Shown: positions 42,809 through 52,469, counted from the first letter of the stretch. The stretch is 64,000 nt of DNA from WTFY01 sp965205275 (GCA_965205275.1 OZ242168.1:1922001-1986000); one strand, 5' to 3'. Numbers and translations are program-made. Notes: generated by a model not told the origin, from the letters alone.

Positions 42809-43093
42809 ATGCGCAAGCGATTCAGTGAATCGGAGATCATTAATCTATTACGGGCGATCGAGGTCAAGGTCAGTGGTGGCATGGGTACAGAGGAGGCCTG
42901 CCGCAGCCTTGGGGTCAGCGACAAGAGTTATTACCGATGGCGCAAGTTGTACGGCAGCATGGGGCGTACCGAGGTCAGGCGCTGCAAGGACCTGGAGAAA
43001 GAGAATGGGCGCTTACGCAGGATCGTGTCGGATCTTGAGCTGGACAAGAGCATTTTGAAGGAAGCCCTGGATTTTTTAGGGCACAGGGGCTAA
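42809..43093 (+). CDS. IS3-family OrfA
   Basis: The 94-residue protein has an N-terminal helix-turn-helix (SEIINLLRAIEVKV; GTEEACRSLGVSDKSYYRWR) and a C-terminal leucine-zipper-like region (KDLEKENGRLRRIVSDLELD) ending KEALDFLGHRG. OrfA binds the IS ends and regulates OrfAB. The slippery heptamer lies at codons for DFL, so a -1 shift fuses it to OrfB. Confidence 0.9.
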   Translation: MRKRFSESEIINLLRAIEVKVSGGMGTEEACRSLGVSDKSYYRWRKLYGSMGRTEVRRCKDLEKENGRLRRIVSDLELDKSILKEALDFLGHRG

Positions 43094-43968
43094 GCCCGGA
43101 ACAGGTACGTGATACAGTAATCCACGTACGCCAGCGCTTAGGCAGCAGTGAGCGGCGCACCTGCCAGGTACTGGATCAGCCCCGCAGTACCCAACGCTAT
43201 GCATCCAGGCGAACGGACGACGATGAGGATGTCCTGCGGCTCGCCCTCATTCGCCTGGCCAAGCAGTATGGCCGCTATGGCTATCGCAAGATCACTGTTT
43301 CAAAACCTCCGCTCCTGCGTATCGAGGGCTGGTCCGTCAACCACAAGAAAGTCGAGCGCCTGTGGCGCGAAGAAGGCCTGCAGGTGCCAAGACGTCACAA
43401 AGCACGCAAGCGCTTATATGATCATCGACATTCCATCATCAGAATGCGTCCCTTGTATCCAAACCACATCTGGAGTGTCGACTTTGTCCAGGACCGCCTG
43501 TTCCGGGGCCGCCGCTACAAGATGCTCACCGTCATTGATGAATACACGCGCCAGTGCATGACGGTGCATGCACAGTTTCAGCTGACTTCACAGGACGTAC
43601 TGGAGACCTTGAGCGAGTGCTTTATTCGTTACGGGAAACCGGAATATATTCGCAGTGACAATGGCAGCGAATTCAAGGCCAGACTACTGCAGGCATGGCT
43701 ACGAACCGTCCATGTCAAGCCGATCTATATCTACCCGGGCAGTCCCTGGGAGAACGGGTACAACGAACGCTTCAACGGCACGCTCCGACATGAAGTGCTG
43801 GATACGGAAGCTTTTTACTCATTGGCCGAAGCCCAGGCCGTGATTGCACAATGGATCCATCAATATAACCACATCCGGCCCCATCAATCACTGGATCATC
43901 GACCGCCTGTCCCGGAAACTATCGTCCCAACTCTCTCTCAAACCCTGGTACATACCCAGGGGGCTTGA
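43072..43968 (+). CDS. IS3-family OrfB (DDE transposase), made by -1 frameshift
   Basis: In the -1 frame from the slippery site the reading is open to TGA at 43968. Motifs: YGRYGYRKIT, WSVNHKKVERLWREEGLQVP, HIWSVDFVQDRL (first Asp), YIRSDNGSEFKA (second Asp), and SPWENGYNERFNGTLRHEVL (Glu). An unusual VSKPP insertion of four codons sits between GYRKIT and LLRIEGW, where related OrfBs read GYRKITALLRIEGW. The frame is intact, so the element may be active, unless the insertion disables the helix. Confidence 0.85.
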   Translation, partial: FFRAQGLSPEQVRDTVIHVRQRLGSSERRTCQVLDQPRSTQRYASRRTDDDEDVLRLALIRLAKQYGRYGYRKITVSKPPLLRIEGWSVNHKKVERLWREEGLQVPRRHKARKRLYDHRHSIIRMRPLYPNHIWSVDFVQDRLFRGRRYKMLTVIDEYTRQCMTVHAQFQLTSQDVLETLSECFIRYGKPEYIRSDNGSEFKARLLQAWLRTVHVKPIYIYPGSPWENGYNERFNGTLRHEVLDTEAFYSLAEAQAVIAQWIHQYNHIRPHQSLDHRPPVPETIVPTLSQTLVHTQGA

Positions 43969-45650
43969 CATAGCTGCTCGGGATTTTTGTCTGTGCAAAA
44001 GAATAGAGTTCTCCGAATCTCGGTTTTGTTATTAGGTAAAGCCCCAGCTAGTCGAGAAATTTTTTCTGAAGCCGATTCAACGATCCTTCTTCTCTGTAAA
44101 CAGAGTAGTTTCCAGCGGTCTTTTCCGGGATCTCCATCAGCTAGCTCGGCCGCATAGCTCAATTTACGAATCTTCTCGGTCAATTCGGACCACTGTTCTT
44201 GTTCTTCATCATCAAGTTGAACTCTATGGACGTGGTAATCATATGGGACAAGACAACTTCCAATCGCTTGTTCCAGCGGAAAGTCATAAACCACATGTCC
44301 AAAGTAATCTATCAGGAACTTAGTTCCCTCTTCATCAAACTGTCTGATATATGTTGCTGAGAGACCAAGCAAATACTTAAAGCAATATTTCACTTCGGTC
44401 TGAAAACCAATGCTGCCCAAGTTGTGAACTTCATCTCCGATTAGCATAATCGGAATATCCGCACTAGCTTTTTCTAAGATATCGATCAACTCAGATTTAA
44501 GTGCCTCATGGGTCATCACAACTACTTCATTTTGAGAGGCCCCAAGCCGTAGTTTCCTGATTTGATCTTTCAGTTTGCGTTTGACTTCTTTTTTTGGGCG
44601 TCCATAGGTATTTTGCGGTATGACAGAAAAAGACTGCACATCGTCAGACCATTGATTAAGCAGAGCTTTTGTAGGTACAGCGACAACAATGAGCAATTTT
44701 TCTTCTCTGGAACTAACTTTACTCGCCGCAATTAAGGAAGTAAGTGTTTTGCCGCCACCCGTGGCTATTGAGAGAATACCCTTTCCTTTTTTCAGCCACA
44801 TATTTACTGCTTCACCCTGATGAGCATATTCTCCAGTCTGAAAATTTAGCCATCTGGGAATAGCTAATTTGGGCTTTTTCCCCCTTACTTCACTAGGCCC
44901 AAATTCTTCAAGGATTTTGGCGTTTAAATAAGACAACCAGTCGATAACATCACGATTTCTCTTGTAAATCTTAGAGAGATACTCAATTGTTTCATTATTA
45001 ACTTCTATAGTTTCGACACCCTCATACCTCCCACTCCAAAGCGACTCAAAAGTCCCGCGGATTTTACTAACAACTTTTTTATCTGTTAGGGTTTCCCACT
45101 CCTTACTGAGCGCTATTTGCTCAGTATTGATAGAGAGCCCGCCACGAGTGGCATTGACTGAACCGTGAATCGCAATCCCACCAAACGCTGTTTCAAATAT
45201 CCAACACTTAGTATGGAAGAGCCCCTGCTTTTGCAAACCTAATTTCATAATAAGCCGACCAGTTGCTACCAAATAAGCTAGAGTGTTGACAGCTCTTGAT
45301 CGAAGATTGTCTTCTGATAGTTCATATCTAGGAAAAAGCAGAGGGATAACATTTTTGCCTGCGCCTAGCGCAACCTTTAACGCTGCTAAATCTTGCTCTT
45401 CCAAGTTTGGACTTATAATAAACCTTACAGGACTATCTTTGGTGGCCAAAAAGTGGCTTAGTGATTTGGCCAGCTCACTCAAAGCGCCACTGGTAAAATA
45501 TCCGCTCATACAAGATACACTTGAAGCTATTTCAACTATTGGCAGAAATACTTCACGATCGATATCATGCTCGTTAGCAAAATAAATCGGTTCTAGCTCA
45601 GCCACTGTGTTTAGAATAGTCACGAAAGTCTCATAAATAGGAATTGCCAC
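43938..45650 (-). pseudogene. PLD-domain SF2 helicase, C-terminus removed by IS3
   Basis: From GTG 45650 (GGAAGAG upstream) about 560 native residues remain, then 10 IS-encoded ones. Residues ~1-200 are phospholipase-D-like (LFHTKCWIFETAFGG...GSVNATRGGL, the HxK...GSxN pattern). Residues ~265 onward are a superfamily 2 helicase: ATGGGKT (Walker A), VMTHEAL, GDEVHNLGS (DExH), GLSATY. Native sequence ends at FFCTDKNPEQL, in the second RecA domain, before the usual motifs V-VI. PLD-helicases of this type occur in defence islands as nuclease/helicase effectors. Likely inactive. Confidence 0.7.
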
Positions 45651-46093
45651 ACACTCTTCCTTCTTCGATACACTGCGTCGCTATAACAAAGCAATGCGAA
45701 ACATTGCCGCACCTCAGTCTGGTCAATCCCTGCCCAGTTCACTGTGTTGCAGTACCCTGATCAACATCTTTGAGGAAGCCCACATACATTGCCATGGTAG
45801 ACAATTGACGTGATGTTGTCTCAGATTTTGAATTCAATAAAGCATGTGGTCAGTACAATGCTTGTTTTTGATATTACAAGAACTCAAATTACCCTACAAT
45901 TTGGTTGTTAGGTATTTTGTACAAATAGAGGTAGCACTTTTTAGTATAAAAGGATTTGGAAGTTGATGGCTCATGTATCTTTCTTTTTTACTCTGAAGTG
46001 AATATTGACCAGTTTGATTAACTCTTTGTTAAGTCTACAGCTTTGCACCTGCTTCAGGCCTTGGACTTGTCGTGCCGGGCTGTCATGCCTGCC
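45651..46093. other. AT-rich gene-less stretch at the island's right edge
   Basis: About 440 bp separate the helicase start from the mutM stop. No supportable gene is seen on either strand. The imperfect palindrome GACAA...TTGTC occurs near 45810-45830. The composition shifts from AT-rich island DNA back to core GC content around 46050, marking the likely boundary. Confidence 0.6.
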
Positions 46094-46906
46094 TCAATGT
46101 TGGCACTGGCTGCAAAAAAAGCTGCTACGCTGGCCCAGTATGCGAACCTGGATCGGTTTTTTGCAGACTGGACAGGGCTCGCCGCGTCGATTGTATACAT
46201 TCAGTTTTTGGGCAAAGTAACCCGGTTGGCCGTTTTCACGCACAAAGTCCCGTAAAGTGGTTCCCCCTGAATCAACGGCTGTACCCAGCACTTTTTTTAT
46301 GCTGTCTGCAAGCTTTTCATAACGAAGCTGCGATATGCGGTTCGCCGCACGCTGGGGGTGTATGCCGCTTGAAAAAAGTGCTTCACTGGCATAGATGTTG
46401 CCTACGCCCGCTACGATACCGCTGTTCATGATAAAGCTCTTGACGTTTACCTTTCTGGATGCGGCGCGGCTGTGCAGGTAACGGCCGTTGAATGCATTGC
46501 TGAAAGGTTCCGGCCCAAGCCCCTGCAGAAGCTTGTGTTGCAGCGGATCCTGCCGGGTCCAGAGTATGCTTCCGAAGCGGCGTGGATCATGAAATCTCAG
46601 GGTTTTTTCACCCAGTACAAAATCAACGTGGTCGTGTTTTCGTGCCGGCACACTGCCCGTTACGATACGCAAACTCCCGGACATGCCCAAATGTACAATA
46701 AGATGACCGCTGTCTGTTTCGAACAGCAGGTACTTGGCACGGCGCTTTACGGATTTTATCTGCTGGTTTTTTAACAACCGGTTCAGATTGCGTGGCACAG
46801 GCCAGCGCAGTTGCCGCTGGTGTACGGTGATGCTGGTAATCCGTTTGCCTGTCACGTGCCGGCTGATGCCACGGCGGGTAGTTTCTACTTCGGGAAGTTC
46901 AGGCAT
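46094..46906 (-). CDS. mutM: Formamidopyrimidine-DNA glycosylase MutM
   Basis: MutM excises 8-oxoguanine and FaPy lesions and cleaves the strand by beta,delta-elimination. The catalytic N-terminal Pro is in MPELPEVE, the helix-two-turns-helix Lys region shows GIVAGVGNIYASEALF, and the zinc finger is CPVCKKPIQ...FFCSQCQ at the C-terminus. The 270-residue length is standard. The chorismatase gene lies 12 bp upstream on the same strand. Confidence 0.97.
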   Translation of the reverse strand: MPELPEVETTRRGISRHVTGKRITSITVHQRQLRWPVPRNLNRLLKNQQIKSVKRRAKYLLFETDSGHLIVHLGMSGSLRIVTGSVPARKHDHVDFVLGEKTLRFHDPRRFGSILWTRQDPLQHKLLQGLGPEPFSNAFNGRYLHSRAASRKVNVKSFIMNSGIVAGVGNIYASEALFSSGIHPQRAANRISQLRYEKLADSIKKVLGTAVDSGGTTLRDFVRENGQPGYFAQKLNVYNRRGEPCPVCKKPIQVRILGQRSSFFCSQCQH

Positions 46907-46918
46907 TCCGGAAACAAT

Positions 46919-47929
46919 TCAGGCCTGATAAAAGGCTTCGATTTCGACCAGCAGATCATCCCGGCACATATCACCCCGTAACAGTATTCGCGGTACAGTG
47001 CCTGGAAGCCGTGCGGCCAGCACTTTTTCTATATGGGGAACATCCCGGCCATGGCGAACGTACACGTTCATATACAACAGGTCGTCCTGGGCATTCAATT
47101 GCGTTTGATGCCGGTCATTGGCATGCACGACCAGGGTTTCGACATTGCTTATGGACTCATTGAGTTGCGCGCCTACGTCATTGACATGTTGCGTTTCATG
47201 TCCAACGATACTGGCCGTACCTGAAACATAAAAATGTATGCGCCTGCCCCAGGCCTTGAGCACGCCGCGTGAAAACAGCGGCGGCGCATCCGTAGCCGGG
47301 TAATCGTAAGCACTAGTCTGGCGTGGATTCTCTACCGCGACACCGGGTGTGTTGCCGGCCAGAAAGTAGACCTGCAAGAAATCATTCTGGTTGCCGATTA
47401 CCGTGGCTGCGGGATACATTCTGTTGCCGATGCTGCTCGCCTGTGTGGCCTGCAGGCGGCCGCTGCAAAATGCGCTGTAACGGCTGGTATGGTGGCCGGC
47501 CGGATTTGTAATGCCGGGAAAGTAGTTCCAGGTGCGCAGCAGGTGTGTACAGGCCATACTCTGCAGACAGCCATAGACCTCCTGGTAGGCCTGTCTGGCC
47601 AGTTGCCGGAAATCGACGGGTCCGGAACACGGCAGCTGAATATGACCGAACAGCATGTGTTGATTGCATGAATACTGTACATTTCCATACTGGCCTTGTG
47701 TGATTTTGTGGTCTGTATACCAGTACTGCGAAAATGCATGTGAGCCTGGAAGAACCTGCAGGCTGGTTTGAATCGACAAACAGTTTTCATCACAATGAGC
47801 TTTGTTTCCAAAGTACAAAAAAGTCTGTATCGGATGATCTGCCGCCAGCGATACGGGGTCTTCATGTATCGCAACATCCAGATCGGGCGTCAGACCGGGG
47901 GTAATCGTTTTGGGATCGAATACTGTCAT
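46919..47929 (-). CDS. Chorismatase-family enzyme (XanB2/FkbO-like)
   Basis: The 336-residue protein has a split N-terminal domain and a C-terminal RidA-like fold, the pattern of FkbO/Hyg5/XanB2 chorismatases. Recognisable pieces are LLRTWNYFPGI, the ...NRMYPAATVIG strand, NPRQTSAYDYPA, FSRGVLKAWG and YVSGTASIVGHETQHVND. XanB2 converts chorismate to 3- and 4-hydroxybenzoate; the latter feeds ubiquinone. This would suit a genome lacking ubiC, but product specificity cannot be read from sequence. It lies just upstream of mutM on the same strand. Confidence 0.75.
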   Translation of the reverse strand: MTVFDPKTITPGLTPDLDVAIHEDPVSLAADHPIQTFLYFGNKAHCDENCLSIQTSLQVLPGSHAFSQYWYTDHKITQGQYGNVQYSCNQHMLFGHIQLPCSGPVDFRQLARQAYQEVYGCLQSMACTHLLRTWNYFPGITNPAGHHTSRYSAFCSGRLQATQASSIGNRMYPAATVIGNQNDFLQVYFLAGNTPGVAVENPRQTSAYDYPATDAPPLFSRGVLKAWGRRIHFYVSGTASIVGHETQHVNDVGAQLNESISNVETLVVHANDRHQTQLNAQDDLLYMNVYVRHGRDVPHIEKVLAARLPGTVPRILLRGDMCRDDLLVEIEAFYQA

Positions 47930-48194
47930 GGTAGTACTGTAACCCGCTCAGGCCAGACTCGTGAACAAAGGATATTGACCTGGCCGGGGTCGGCTTTAAA
48001 TTTTTGGCAATGACGTTTAAAGTGTACGCTTGCCGGCCCCCTTCGTACCAGGTAACACCGCAGCACTATCACGATGGATTTTAAAACTGACATCATGTAT
48101 GGCCTCATGCTGCGTATCGCTGTGTGCAAAATTTTGAACGGATGATCATGCTTCTTTCGGGACATGGCCTGACTGATTTCACCCTGGAAATTTC

Positions 48195-50159
48195 ATGCAT
48201 ATACTAGGTGTTGACACAGGCGGAACCTTCACGGATCTGGTCTATTTTAATGGACAATCGGTGTTGACGCATAAGGAACTGTCTACGCCCCCTGCGCCGG
48301 AACAGGCCATACTGCGCGGCATTGATGCTCTGGGGATCGATATCAGGGGCTTACAGGTCGTGCATGGTACCACGGTGGCGACCAATGCATTGCTGGAAGG
48401 CAAGGGGGCGCGAACGGTTTTTATTACCAACCATGGCTTTAAGGATCTGCTGTTGATCGGACGCCAGACGCGCGAGGAATTATACAATCTCACTCCCGCA
48501 AAAAAGCGTAGCTTGTTTGATCCGCAGCTGTGCCTGGAGGCAGGTGGCCGGGTGAGCCCTGAAGGGGAGACCGTATTGCCGTTGCCCGCGGCAGAAATTG
48601 AAGCGCTTGCCTCCGGAGTTGAGCAGCTTGAGGCCGAAGCGGTCGCGATCTGTCTGCTGTTTTCATTTGTAGATAACCGTTTTGAAAAAGCAATCCAAGA
48701 CCGGCTTGGCGATCAGTGTTTCGTTTCCATTTCATCTGAAGTGCTGGCAGAATATCGCGAATATGAGCGGGGGCTTGCTACCTGGATAAACAGTTATCTG
48801 GGTCCGGTCATGCAGGGATATCTGTCACGTCTCGGCAGGCAAATACCTGACTCCAGGATTTCTGTAATGCAAAGCGATGGCCTTACGCTGGGTACGGCAA
48901 CCGCGGAGCGTAACGCCGTGCGTCTGCTGTTATCCGGGCCTGCTGGCGGGTTGTGGGGAAGCTTCCATATGGGTGCGGGTCTGGGGCACACGCAACTGCT
49001 TACTTTTGATATGGGCGGGACTTCTACGGATGTGTCGATCATTAACGGGGAATTTGATCTGACCAGCAACGGAAAAATTGCAGGACTCCCGATTGCTGTG
49101 CCCATGCTGGATATTCATACCATCGGTGCAGGCGGAGGCTCTATTGCCTGGGTGGATGAGGGGGGACTGTTGCAGGTGGGCCCGGATTCGGCCGGGGCCT
49201 TGCCGGGTCCGGCATGTTATGGAAGGGGTGGCCGGCAGGCTACCGTTACCGATGCGCATGTCGTGCTGGGACGTTTGCCGTCAAGCTGCAAGCTTGCCGG
49301 GAATCTGGTGCTGGACGATGCGGCGGCACAAACCGCGGTCTCGAATCTTGCTAAGCGACTGGACCTGAATATCCAGACCTGTGCCCAGGGCATTGTGCGT
49401 ATTGCAAACGAACAGATGGCACAGGCACTGCGTGTGATGTCGGTGCACCGTGGCCATGATCCGAAAAACTTTACTCTGGTCAGTTTCGGCGGTGCCGGCG
49501 GTCTGCATATGTGTGACCTTGCCGAAACCCTCCGGATTCGCCAGGCGCTGGTACCTGCCTATACAGGTGTGCTATCTGCATTCGGGTTACTGGCAGCGCC
49601 TTCCGGGAAAGAGGTATCACAAAGTTGTATCCGGCTGCTCGGTGACTGCCAGGAGGAAGAGGTGGAGGCAGTCTTTCAGCGTCTTGAGCAAAGAATTACT
49701 TCCGATTTAAGGCTGGAAGCTGCCTCGGCATTCCAGCTCAAGCGTGAAATTGATTTGCGTTATCAAGGCCAGTCCGCAACGTTAAGACTGCCCTGGCTGA
49801 ATCAGTCCCAGGCAGCCGGCGCATTTCATGAACGGCATCGGGACCGGTTCGGATATGCTCTGGATATGCCGGTTGAACTGGTCAATGTGCGGCTGACTGC
49901 GCGCGGGACGGATACGCCAGCCCTGCCTTTGCCGGGCATTGCCCGCCGGGAGCATGGCCAGCCAGCCGACCGGACAAGGCTCCTGGAACTCGGGGCGCAG
50001 GTGCCGGTATTCAGAAGGTCAGACATTGGGCAGGATCAGGTGCTGACCGGCCCTGCTATCGTTATCGAAGACCAGACTACACTGTATGTTGCGCCACAGT
50101 GGACGGCTGTACAGCAGGATTCAGGCAGTCTTTTGCTGGAACGAACGGCTACCTGTTGA
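48195..50159 (+). CDS. Hydantoinase A/oxoprolinase-family protein
   Basis: The 654-residue protein has the ASKHA start ILGVDTGGTFTDLVYF, the HyuA-typical VVHGTTVATNALLEGKGA, GSFHMG...LLTFDMGGTSTDVS, the metal region DIHTIGAGGGSIAWVD, and a C-terminal beta domain (GPAIVIEDQTTLYV). HyuA/oxoprolinase A subunits hydrolyse cyclic amides with ATP together with a HyuB subunit. No hyuB neighbour is present, so the substrate is open. The 265 bp upstream (47930-48194) hold no gene. Confidence 0.85.
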   Translation: MHILGVDTGGTFTDLVYFNGQSVLTHKELSTPPAPEQAILRGIDALGIDIRGLQVVHGTTVATNALLEGKGARTVFITNHGFKDLLLIGRQTREELYNLTPAKKRSLFDPQLCLEAGGRVSPEGETVLPLPAAEIEALASGVEQLEAEAVAICLLFSFVDNRFEKAIQDRLGDQCFVSISSEVLAEYREYERGLATWINSYLGPVMQGYLSRLGRQIPDSRISVMQSDGLTLGTATAERNAVRLLLSGPAGGLWGSFHMGAGLGHTQLLTFDMGGTSTDVSIINGEFDLTSNGKIAGLPIAVPMLDIHTIGAGGGSIAWVDEGGLLQVGPDSAGALPGPACYGRGGRQATVTDAHVVLGRLPSSCKLAGNLVLDDAAAQTAVSNLAKRLDLNIQTCAQGIVRIANEQMAQALRVMSVHRGHDPKNFTLVSFGGAGGLHMCDLAETLRIRQALVPAYTGVLSAFGLLAAPSGKEVSQSCIRLLGDCQEEEVEAVFQRLEQRITSDLRLEAASAFQLKREIDLRYQGQSATLRLPWLNQSQAAGAFHERHRDRFGYALDMPVELVNVRLTARGTDTPALPLPGIARREHGQPADRTRLLELGAQVPVFRRSDIGQDQVLTGPAIVIEDQTTLYVAPQWTAVQQDSGSLLLERTATC

Positions 50160-50267
50160 ACAGGTTTGTGCAGGTGCTTGTTGTCCCCCTCATGACCACG
50201 TATGATTCAAGGGCTGAAGAACAGGATGCTTTTATAAAAAACAATAATCGCTGATTAGGATCGACCC

Positions 50268-51489
50268 ATGCTTGATGGATTAGTTTCTTTGCCGTGGTGG
50301 GGATATACGGCGCGAAGGCGCGTGGTGGGGATATGTTGTCCTCTCGTTTATTCTTACGCACTGCAGCATTATAGCGGTCACCCTGTATCTGCATCGGTGC
50401 CAGGCACACTGTGCTTTGGAATTGCATCCGATACTGGCACATCTGTTTCGTTTCTGGCTATGGGCAACTACCGGAATGATCACCAAGGAGTGGGTCGCGA
50501 TTCACCGCAAGCATCATGCCAAAACCGAGACTGCAGATGATCCGCATAGTCCGCATGTACTGGGTATCGGTATGGTGTTCTGGCAGGGTTCAGAGCTATA
50601 CAGGGAAGCGGCCAGAAATCCGGAAACCCTGGAACACTACGGTCACGGTACGCCCGATGACTGGCTTGAGCGCAACCTGTATTCACGTTTTACGTATCTT
50701 GGAGTGATTGCGACTTTGATGTTGAACCTGGTTTTGTTTGGAGCCATCGGAATCCTGGTCTGGGCCGTTCAAATGGTCTGGATTCCGGTTACTGCGGCAG
50801 GTGTTGTAAATGGTATCGGTCATTACTGGGGGTATCGAAACTTCGAAACGCCTGATGGCTCTACCAATATCATCAATCTTGGAATGCTTATTGGTGGTGA
50901 AGAGCTGCACAATAATCATCACGCCTACCCCAGCTCAGCCAAGTTTTCCAGCAAGCGGTGGGAGATTGATGCAGGCTGGATGTATATTCAATTACTGTCC
51001 TTTTTAAGCTTGGCAAAAGTACGCAGGCGAGCTCCGCAACCTGTGAGAGTAATGGATAAGGATAAAATCGATCTTGAAACGGCCAAGGCCATCATTTCGA
51101 GCAAATTACACGTGATGGCGGAGTATGCACGACAGGTAACCCTGCCTACTTTTCGCGATGGATTGCCAGGCGATACCCGCCGCAAAAAACTGATGCGTCA
51201 AATGCGTACCGCACTGATACGTGAAAATACCCGTCTGAAACCGTTGCATCGCAAACACCTGCAGGAGCTTTTGCAAAGCAATGAAGCCTTGCATACGGTG
51301 TATGAGTTCCGAAGCAAGTTGCAGCAATTATGGAGTGTCACCTATATCAGCCATGAGCGCCTGGTACAGGCGATCACCCAGTGGTGCAAGGAGGCGGAAG
51401 AAACAGGTATCCGGGTGTTGCAGACGTTTGCCCAAAGTCTGAGAAGCTATGCGCTGCAACCCGGTACGGTCTGCCTGTCAGAACGATAG
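50268..51489 (+). pseudogene. Acyl-lipid/acyl-CoA delta-9-type desaturase, frameshifted near the start
   Basis: ATG 50268 begins MLDGLVSLPWWGY, then a 28-bp insertion shifts the frame. Removing it restores VVLSFILTHCSIIAVTLYLH and RCQAHCALELHPILAHLFRF and joins the long frame to 51489. His boxes: LHRCQAH (in the lost frame), HRKHHA, and EELHNNHHAYP. These di-iron membrane desaturases introduce a cis double bond into acyl chains. As it stands, translation from 50268 ends early; an internal TTG 50416 start would lack His box I, so function is doubtful. The long C-terminal tail (~230-360) is helical, as in some bacterial DesA proteins. Confidence 0.8.
50293..50334 (+). repeat. 14-bp direct repeat at the desaturase lesion
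   Basis: CGTGGTGGGGATAT occurs at 50293-50306 and 50321-50334, with ACGGCGCGAAGGCG between. The 28-bp offset is not a multiple of three and creates the frameshift. Deletion of one unit plus the spacer would restore the gene. Confidence 0.9.
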
Positions 51490-51536
51490 CGGATCTACCG
51501 GATTTTTGTGGAACCGTGGACCGGTAGGTCAATGAA

Positions 51537-51704
51537 CTATTTGATTTTGGCTTCTTTGTAAACGACGTGGCTTCGAACAACCGGGTCGTATTTTTTCATT
51601 ACCAGCTTGTCGGATGTTGTGCGTTTGTTTTTGCTGGTCGTATAGTAATGGCCTGTTCCGGCGCTAGACACCAGCTTGATTTTTTCACGTACTGCTTTTG
51701 CCAT
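51537..51704 (-). CDS. rpmG: 50S ribosomal protein L33
   Basis: The 55-codon gene starts at ATG 51704 and reads MAKAVREKIKLVSSAGTGHY, then YTTSKNKRTTSDKL, KKYDPVVRSHVVYKEAKIK. This is the cysteine-free L33 type usual in gammaproteobacteria. It follows rpmB by 29 bp, the standard rpmB-rpmG pair. Confidence 0.96.
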   Translation of the reverse strand: MAKAVREKIKLVSSAGTGHYYTTSKNKRTTSDKLVMKKYDPVVRSHVVYKEAKIK

Positions 51705-51733
51705 GAGAGAGGTCCCTGTTTGCAGCGACAGTC

Positions 51734-51970
51734 TTAAACCCGGACACCCTGTTTTCGGATATCACTGAGCACTTCATCGATGCCTTTTTTGTCTATGATG
51801 CGTACCCCTTTGGAGGACACACGCAGTTTTACCCATCTGTTTTCGTTTTTCACCCAAAAGCGACGAGTATGTAGATTAGGCAAAAAGCGGCGCCGTGTTT
51901 TATTATGCGCATGGGAAACGTTATTGCCCGAGATGGGCCGTTTTCCTGTGACTTGGCATACGCGTGACAT
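51734..51970 (-). CDS. rpmB: 50S ribosomal protein L28
   Basis: The 78-residue basic protein (MSRVCQVTGKRPISGNNVSH; NLHTRRFWV; LRVSSKGVRIIDKKGIDEVL) has the L28 pattern and typical length. It is the first gene of rpmB-rpmG and is divergent from folB across 139 bp that must hold both promoters. Confidence 0.97.
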   Translation of the reverse strand: MSRVCQVTGKRPISGNNVSHAHNKTRRRFLPNLHTRRFWVKNENRWVKLRVSSKGVRIIDKKGIDEVLSDIRKQGVRV

Positions 51971-52109
51971 GGCTGTAGTTTCTGTATCAGATGCAGTAAA
52001 TTTGTATTGGGCGCGTGAACATACCAGAATCGTTGATCGGGTACAAGCCGGTCTGGCAGGCAGCGTCCTGGATGGATGGCACTCCTAAATATAGCAACCG
52101 AATATAGAA

Positions 52110-52469
52110 ATGGACACAATATTTTTACGCGATCTGGAAGTTGACGCCACAATCGGTGTGTTCGAATGGGAACAGCGCATCAGGCAAAAGGTACGCATCG
52201 ACCTTGAGATGGCTGCAGATATTACCAGAGCTGCCACGACGCACTCCATAGAGGACACCCTGGACTATAAAGCGGTTGCCAAACGCGTCGTGCAGTTTGT
52301 CGAAAACAGCCGCTATGAACTGGTTGAAACCCTGATCGAAAAAGTGGCTGGGATCCTGGTTCAGGAATTCGGTATCTCCTGGCTGCGTATTACGATCAGC
52401 AAGCCTGGAGCAGTGCGCGGTGCGCGCGACGTAGGCATTACCATAGAACGCGGGAAACGTGACCGCTAA
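52110..52469 (+). CDS. folB: Dihydroneopterin aldolase FolB
   Basis: FolB cleaves dihydroneopterin to 6-hydroxymethyl-dihydropterin and glycolaldehyde in folate synthesis. The 119-residue protein shows DTIFLRDLEVDATIGVFEWE, DTLDYKAVAKRVVQFVE, YELVETLIEKVAG and the C-terminal KPGAVRGARDVGITIER, all family hallmarks. Its stop overlaps the folK start. Confidence 0.95.
   Translation: MDTIFLRDLEVDATIGVFEWEQRIRQKVRIDLEMAADITRAATTHSIEDTLDYKAVAKRVVQFVENSRYELVETLIEKVAGILVQEFGISWLRITISKPGAVRGARDVGITIERGKRDR

Larger units (their letters stand above)
42736..43970 (+). mobile_element. IS3-family element, apparently complete
   Basis: Left end TGTCCTGCCCCCC (42736) and right end, read inward, TGTCAAGCCCCC (from 43970) form the inverted repeats. 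A possible 3-bp target duplication TAG flanks it (42733-42735 and 43971-43973). It carries overlapping orfA and orfB with a slippery T-TTT-TTA at 43072-43078. Length is 1235 bp, normal for IS3. It separates two truncated genes of the defence island. Confidence 0.88.
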
